Shown: positions 61,152-64,000 of the stretch, piece by piece | Position numbering within the stretch: position 1 is the first letter of the stretch | Layout of the letters: every line of letters begins with the position of its first letter | Source of the DNA: Pseudomonas sp. LFM046 | GTDB lineage: Bacteria; Pseudomonadota; Gammaproteobacteria; Pseudomonadales; Pseudomonadaceae | Assembly: GCF_000949385.2 (NCBI RefSeq) | Contig: NZ_JYKO02000001.1 | Coordinates: 5,354,678-5,418,677, forward strand | Reading direction: 5' to 3' | Length of the DNA stretch: 64,000 nt | Program-made: the position numbers and the translations under genes | Notes under the pieces: generated by a model | What the model was told of the DNA's origin: nothing | Seen by the model: the letters and a program-made list of their open reading frames with translations, nothing else | Databases searched by the model: none

Positions 61152-62111
61152 ATGCTCGCCCCGACACTGGAAACCCTCGTCGTCAACGGTATCCGTATGC
61201 GTGTCGCGATGCAGGGCGAGGGGCCCCTGGTGCTGCTGTGCCACGGTTTCCCGGAGCTCTGGTACTCCTGGCGGCATCAGCTGGACGCCCTTTCCGCCGC
61301 CGGGTTCAGGGCGGTCGCCCCGGACATGCGCGGCTACGGCGGGACGGACGCTCCGGAAAAAGTGGAGGCCTATACCCGGCTGCACCTGGTGGGAGACCTG
61401 GTGGATCTGGTCCGGGTCCTGGGGGAAAGGCAGGCCGTCATCGTCGGGCACGACTGGGGCGCCATGGTCGCCTGGGCTGCCGCCCTGGTGCGCCCGGACC
61501 TGTTCCGCGCCGTCATCGGCATGAGCGTGCCCTTCGCGCCGCCCGACCCGACGGACATCCTGAAAGTGCTGGAGGACCGGGGCATCCATGACTACTACCT
61601 GCAGTACTTCCAGGCCCCCGGTGTGGCGGAAGCCGAACTGGAGCGGGATGTCCGAGCGACCCTGCGGCGGATGCTGTTCAGCGGTTCCGGGGACTGGCGC
61701 GGTATGCCGGCCTTCGGCCGCCTGCAGCCCGGCCGGGGATTTCTCGGGCATATGGAGGAACCCGAAACACTGCCACCCTGGCTCACCGAGGACGATATCG
61801 CCTACTACGTGCAGGCCTTCGAGCGCACCGGCTTTCGCGGCGGGTTGAACTGGTACCGCACCCTCAGGCTTTCCGCTGAACTGATGGCCCCGTGGCGCGG
61901 CTGCATCATCCGGCAACCGTCCCTGTTCATGGCCGGAACCCGGGACTCGGTGCTCGGGTTCCCGGTGGTTCCCCAGTTGATCGCCGCGTTTCCGCACACC
62001 CTGCCCGGGCTGCGGGGGTGTCACCTGCTCAATGGCGCCGGGCACTGGATCCAACAGGAGCGGGCGGAGGAGGTCAGCGCGTTGATGCTGGACTTCCTCC
62101 ACGCCCTCTGA
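61152..62111 (+). CDS. Alpha/beta hydrolase, epoxide-hydrolase-like
   Basis: Hydrolase of 319 residues. The oxyanion motif is HGFPE (31-35), the nucleophile is Asp101 in GHDWG, as in epoxide hydrolases and dehalogenases, and the late His is in GAGHWIQQE. Cap-domain tyrosines (YYLQYFQ, YYVQAFERTGFRGGLNWYRT) are consistent with epoxide activation, which favours epoxide hydrolase over haloalkane dehalogenase. ATG 61152 was chosen over a GTG two codons upstream. It follows the flavoprotein gene and may process its product. Confidence 0.85.
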   Translation: MLAPTLETLVVNGIRMRVAMQGEGPLVLLCHGFPELWYSWRHQLDALSAAGFRAVAPDMRGYGGTDAPEKVEAYTRLHLVGDLVDLVRVLGERQAVIVGHDWGAMVAWAAALVRPDLFRAVIGMSVPFAPPDPTDILKVLEDRGIHDYYLQYFQAPGVAEAELERDVRATLRRMLFSGSGDWRGMPAFGRLQPGRGFLGHMEEPETLPPWLTEDDIAYYVQAFERTGFRGGLNWYRTLRLSAELMAPWRGCIIRQPSLFMAGTRDSVLGFPVVPQLIAAFPHTLPGLRGCHLLNGAGHWIQQERAEEVSALMLDFLHAL

Positions 62112-62162
62112 CGCAGCGGCGGTGCAACGGGTGGTGCCCGCGTGCCCGCCGCCTCGGCCCGA

Positions 62163-62966
62163 TCAGCGGCCGTAGTGCTGACGCCCCCAATCCACCATGG
62201 ATTGCAGAATCCGGCGCAGGACCGCCTGGGTCGGCACGGCCAGGTCTTCGCGATAATCGAAGGGCAGCTGCTCGTCCATGTAGGTGCACTGAGCCAGTTC
62301 CAGCTGCACGGCATGGATGTGCTGATCCGGCTGGCCGTAGTGACGGGTGATGTGGCCACCCTTGAAGCGGCCATTCAGCACATGGCTGTAGTCCGTCGCA
62401 CCGGCGCAGACGGACACCAGGGCGTCGGCCAGGCTCGCATCGCAACTGGCACCGGCATTGGTGCCGAAGTTGAAGTCCGGCAACCGGCCATCGAACAGGC
62501 GCGGGATGAAAGAGCGGATGGAATGGGCGTCGAACAGCAGCGCATAGCCGAACTCGGCCTTCATCCGCGCCAGCTCATCGTTGATGGTCTGGTGGTACGG
62601 CGTCCAGATGTCCGCCAGGTAACGCGCCCGCTCGGCTGCTGACGGCTCTTCGCCTTCGCGATAGAGCGGCTCGCCATCGAACAACGTGGCCGGGTAAAGG
62701 CCGGTGGTGGCGGTGGCGTACAGCGGCTTGTCGTCGGCCGGACGGTTCAGGTCGATGACATAGCGCGAGTACTGCGCCGCCAGGGTACTCGCCCCCAGCT
62801 CGTTGGCGAACGCATAGAGGCGCGGAATGTGCCAATCGGTGTCGGTGAGGTCCCAACCGGCCTCCACCATGCCCGCTTCCACCGCCGGGGTCAGGCGGGT
62901 GCCGGGGTGCGGCATGCTGATCAGCAGCGGCACACTGCCGCGGCTGAACGAGAGAACGTTATCCAC
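62163..62966 (-). CDS. hutG: N-formylglutamate deformylase
   Basis: Last enzyme of the five-step histidine degradation route, releasing formate and glutamate, 267 residues. Family blocks are [28 protein letters not shown] and [18 protein letters not shown], with conserved metal-binding His and Asp residues, then [14 protein letters not shown]. The start is GTG at 62966, with GGAG 7 bases upstream inside hutI; the two genes overlap by 8 bases. Confidence 0.96.
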   Translation of the reverse strand: MDNVLSFSRGSVPLLISMPHPGTRLTPAVEAGMVEAGWDLTDTDWHIPRLYAFANELGASTLAAQYSRYVIDLNRPADDKPLYATATTGLYPATLFDGEPLYREGEEPSAAERARYLADIWTPYHQTINDELARMKAEFGYALLFDAHSIRSFIPRLFDGRLPDFNFGTNAGASCDASLADALVSVCAGATDYSHVLNGRFKGGHITRHYGQPDQHIHAVQLELAQCTYMDEQLPFDYREDLAVPTQAVLRRILQSMVDWGRQHYGR

Positions 62967-64000
62967 AGGCGATCTCCTGTCCGTGTCGAATCACTCGCTT
63001 GGGCAGGTCGCCGCCCAGCCAGTACGCAAGCTCCGCCGGGCGTTGGATGTCCCAGGCGACGAAGTCAGCCACCTTGCCCACTTCCAGGCTGCCGTGACTC
63101 TCGGCCAGGCCAAGGGCCTTGGCGGCGTGCAGGGTGGCGCCGGCCAGCGCTTCTTCCGGGGTCAGGCGGAAGGAGGTGCAGGCCATGTTCAGCATCATGC
63201 GCAACGACAACGCCGGTGAGGTGCCGGGGTTGAGGTCAGTCGACACCGCCATGGCCACGCCGTGTTTGCGCAGCGCGTCGATGGGCGGCAGCTGGGTTTC
63301 CCGCAGGAGGAAGAAGGCACCCGGCAGCAGCACGGCAACGGTGCCGGACTTGGCCATGGCGATGGCGTCGTCTTCGGTCATGTATTCCAGATGGTCGGCC
63401 GACAGCGCCTGATAGCGCGCCGCCAGGCTGGAGCCGTGCAGCGAAGACAGTTGCTCGGCATGCAGCTTCACCGGCAGGCCCAGGCCCTTGGCCACCTTGA
63501 ACACGCGCTCCACTTGCTCAGGGGAAAACGCCAGGTGCTCGCAGAAGGCGTCCACGGCATCCACCAGGCCTTCAGCGGCCAGCTCCGGCAGGATGCTGTC
63601 GCAGATGTGGTCGATGTAGTCATCGGCGCGGCCGGCGTACTCCGACGGCAGGGCGTGGGCGGCCAGGCAGGTGGCACGCACCGTGATGGGCAGGGCCTCG
63701 CCCAGGCGACGGGCGACTCGCAGCATCTTGCGCTCGCTGGCCAGGTCCAGGCCGTAGCCGGACTTCACCTCCAGGGTGGTGACGCCATCGCGCAGCAACT
63801 GGCGGGCACGGCGGGTGGCACTCTCCAGCAGCTCGTCCTCGCTGGCCTCACGGGTGGCGCGCACGGTGCTGGCGATGCCGCCGCCCTGGGCGGCGATCTC
63901 GGCATAGCTCACGCCTTCCAGGCGCTGCTCGAACTCGCGGCTACGGTCGCCGCCGAACACCAGGTGGGTGTGGCAGTCGATCAGGCCCGGAGTGACCCAG
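62959..64000 (-). CDS. hutI: Imidazolonepropionase (3' part; 5' end outside the window)
   Basis: Metal-dependent amidohydrolase that opens imidazolone propionate to N-formimino-glutamate in histidine degradation. The frame is open to the edge of the window (64000). Visible are the zinc-site [33 protein letters not shown] and [10 protein letters not shown], where the conserved His and Asp ligands lie. The start lies beyond the window. It is transcribed before hutG. Confidence 0.96.
   Translation of the reverse strand, partial: WVTPGLIDCHTHLVFGGDRSREFEQRLEGVSYAEIAAQGGGIASTVRATREASEDELLESATRRARQLLRDGVTTLEVKSGYGLDLASERKMLRVARRLGEALPITVRATCLAAHALPSEYAGRADDYIDHICDSILPELAAEGLVDAVDAFCEHLAFSPEQVERVFKVAKGLGLPVKLHAEQLSSLHGSSLAARYQALSADHLEYMTEDDAIAMAKSGTVAVLLPGAFFLLRETQLPPIDALRKHGVAMAVSTDLNPGTSPALSLRMMLNMACTSFRLTPEEALAGATLHAAKALGLAESHGSLEVGKVADFVAWDIQRPAELAYWLGGDLPKRVIRHGQEIACG

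Overview
The window is chromosomal DNA from a high-GC gammaproteobacterium, almost certainly Pseudomonas sensu stricto and close to the P. aeruginosa/resinovorans side of the genus. The reasons are the long conserved blocks pilMNOPQ-aroK-aroB-damX-gltBD, ponA divergent from pilM, priA/rpmE, argS-SPOR-hslVU, phaC1-phaZ-phaC2-phaD with phaI-phaF, ubiE-ubiJ-ubiB-hisI-hisE-tatABC-rsmE and hutI-hutG. Marker residues also fit (class II PHA synthases with Cys296, PhaZ Ser102). No IS element, prophage, CRISPR array, tRNA or rRNA was seen. No gene-free stretch exceeds 300 bases.

Layout. (1) 1-10.1 kb: tail of an unknown gene, mscK, selO, a YgeA-type amino-acid racemase, a TauE/SafE transporter, trxC, a hotdog thioesterase, a double-UspA protein and an orphan ParA-type ATPase. 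REP-like palindromes sit at several of these junctions. (2) 10.1-25.9 kb, minus strand: hemE, gltD, gltB, damX, aroB, aroK and the type IV pilus assembly operon pilM-N-O-P-Q. (3) 26-32.4 kb: ponA (PBP1a), then malic enzyme, an M48 metalloprotease lipoprotein, a thermonuclease-fold nuclease and rpmE on the minus strand. (4) 32.5-39.8 kb, plus strand: priA, argS, an FtsN-like SPOR protein, hslV, hslU and a DUF971 protein. (5) 39.8-47.2 kb: the complete medium-chain PHA locus (two synthases, depolymerase, TetR regulator, two phasins and a PHA-system small protein). (6) 47.3-53.8 kb: late ubiquinone genes, histidine genes, Tat translocase, rsmE and a UPF0158 protein. (7) 53.9-59.6 kb: an amino-acid ABC transporter operon with a trailing RDD membrane protein, dtd, pip, a small lipoprotein and a NUDIX hydrolase. 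(8) 59.7-62.1 kb: an accessory-looking pair, a two-Rossmann flavoprotein and an epoxide-hydrolase-like enzyme. (9) 62.2-64 kb: hutG and the 3' part of hutI.

Most of the window is ordinary core chromosome. The points of interest are mainly regulatory and structural. There are sigma-54-type -24/-12 elements before phaC1, phaC2 and the amino-acid ABC transporter. A heat-shock (RpoH-like) promoter precedes hslVU. A Crc/Hfq-type A-rich motif lies at the phaC1 start codon. The rpmE terminator is embedded in the signal-peptide codons of the nuclease gene. A perfect 8+8 operator-like palindrome precedes the TauE gene. A related set of palindromic repeats recurs at convergent gene ends. I did not find a clear, wholly new multi-gene system; the flavoprotein/epoxide-hydrolase pair and the orphan ParA neighbourhood are the least explained gene contexts.
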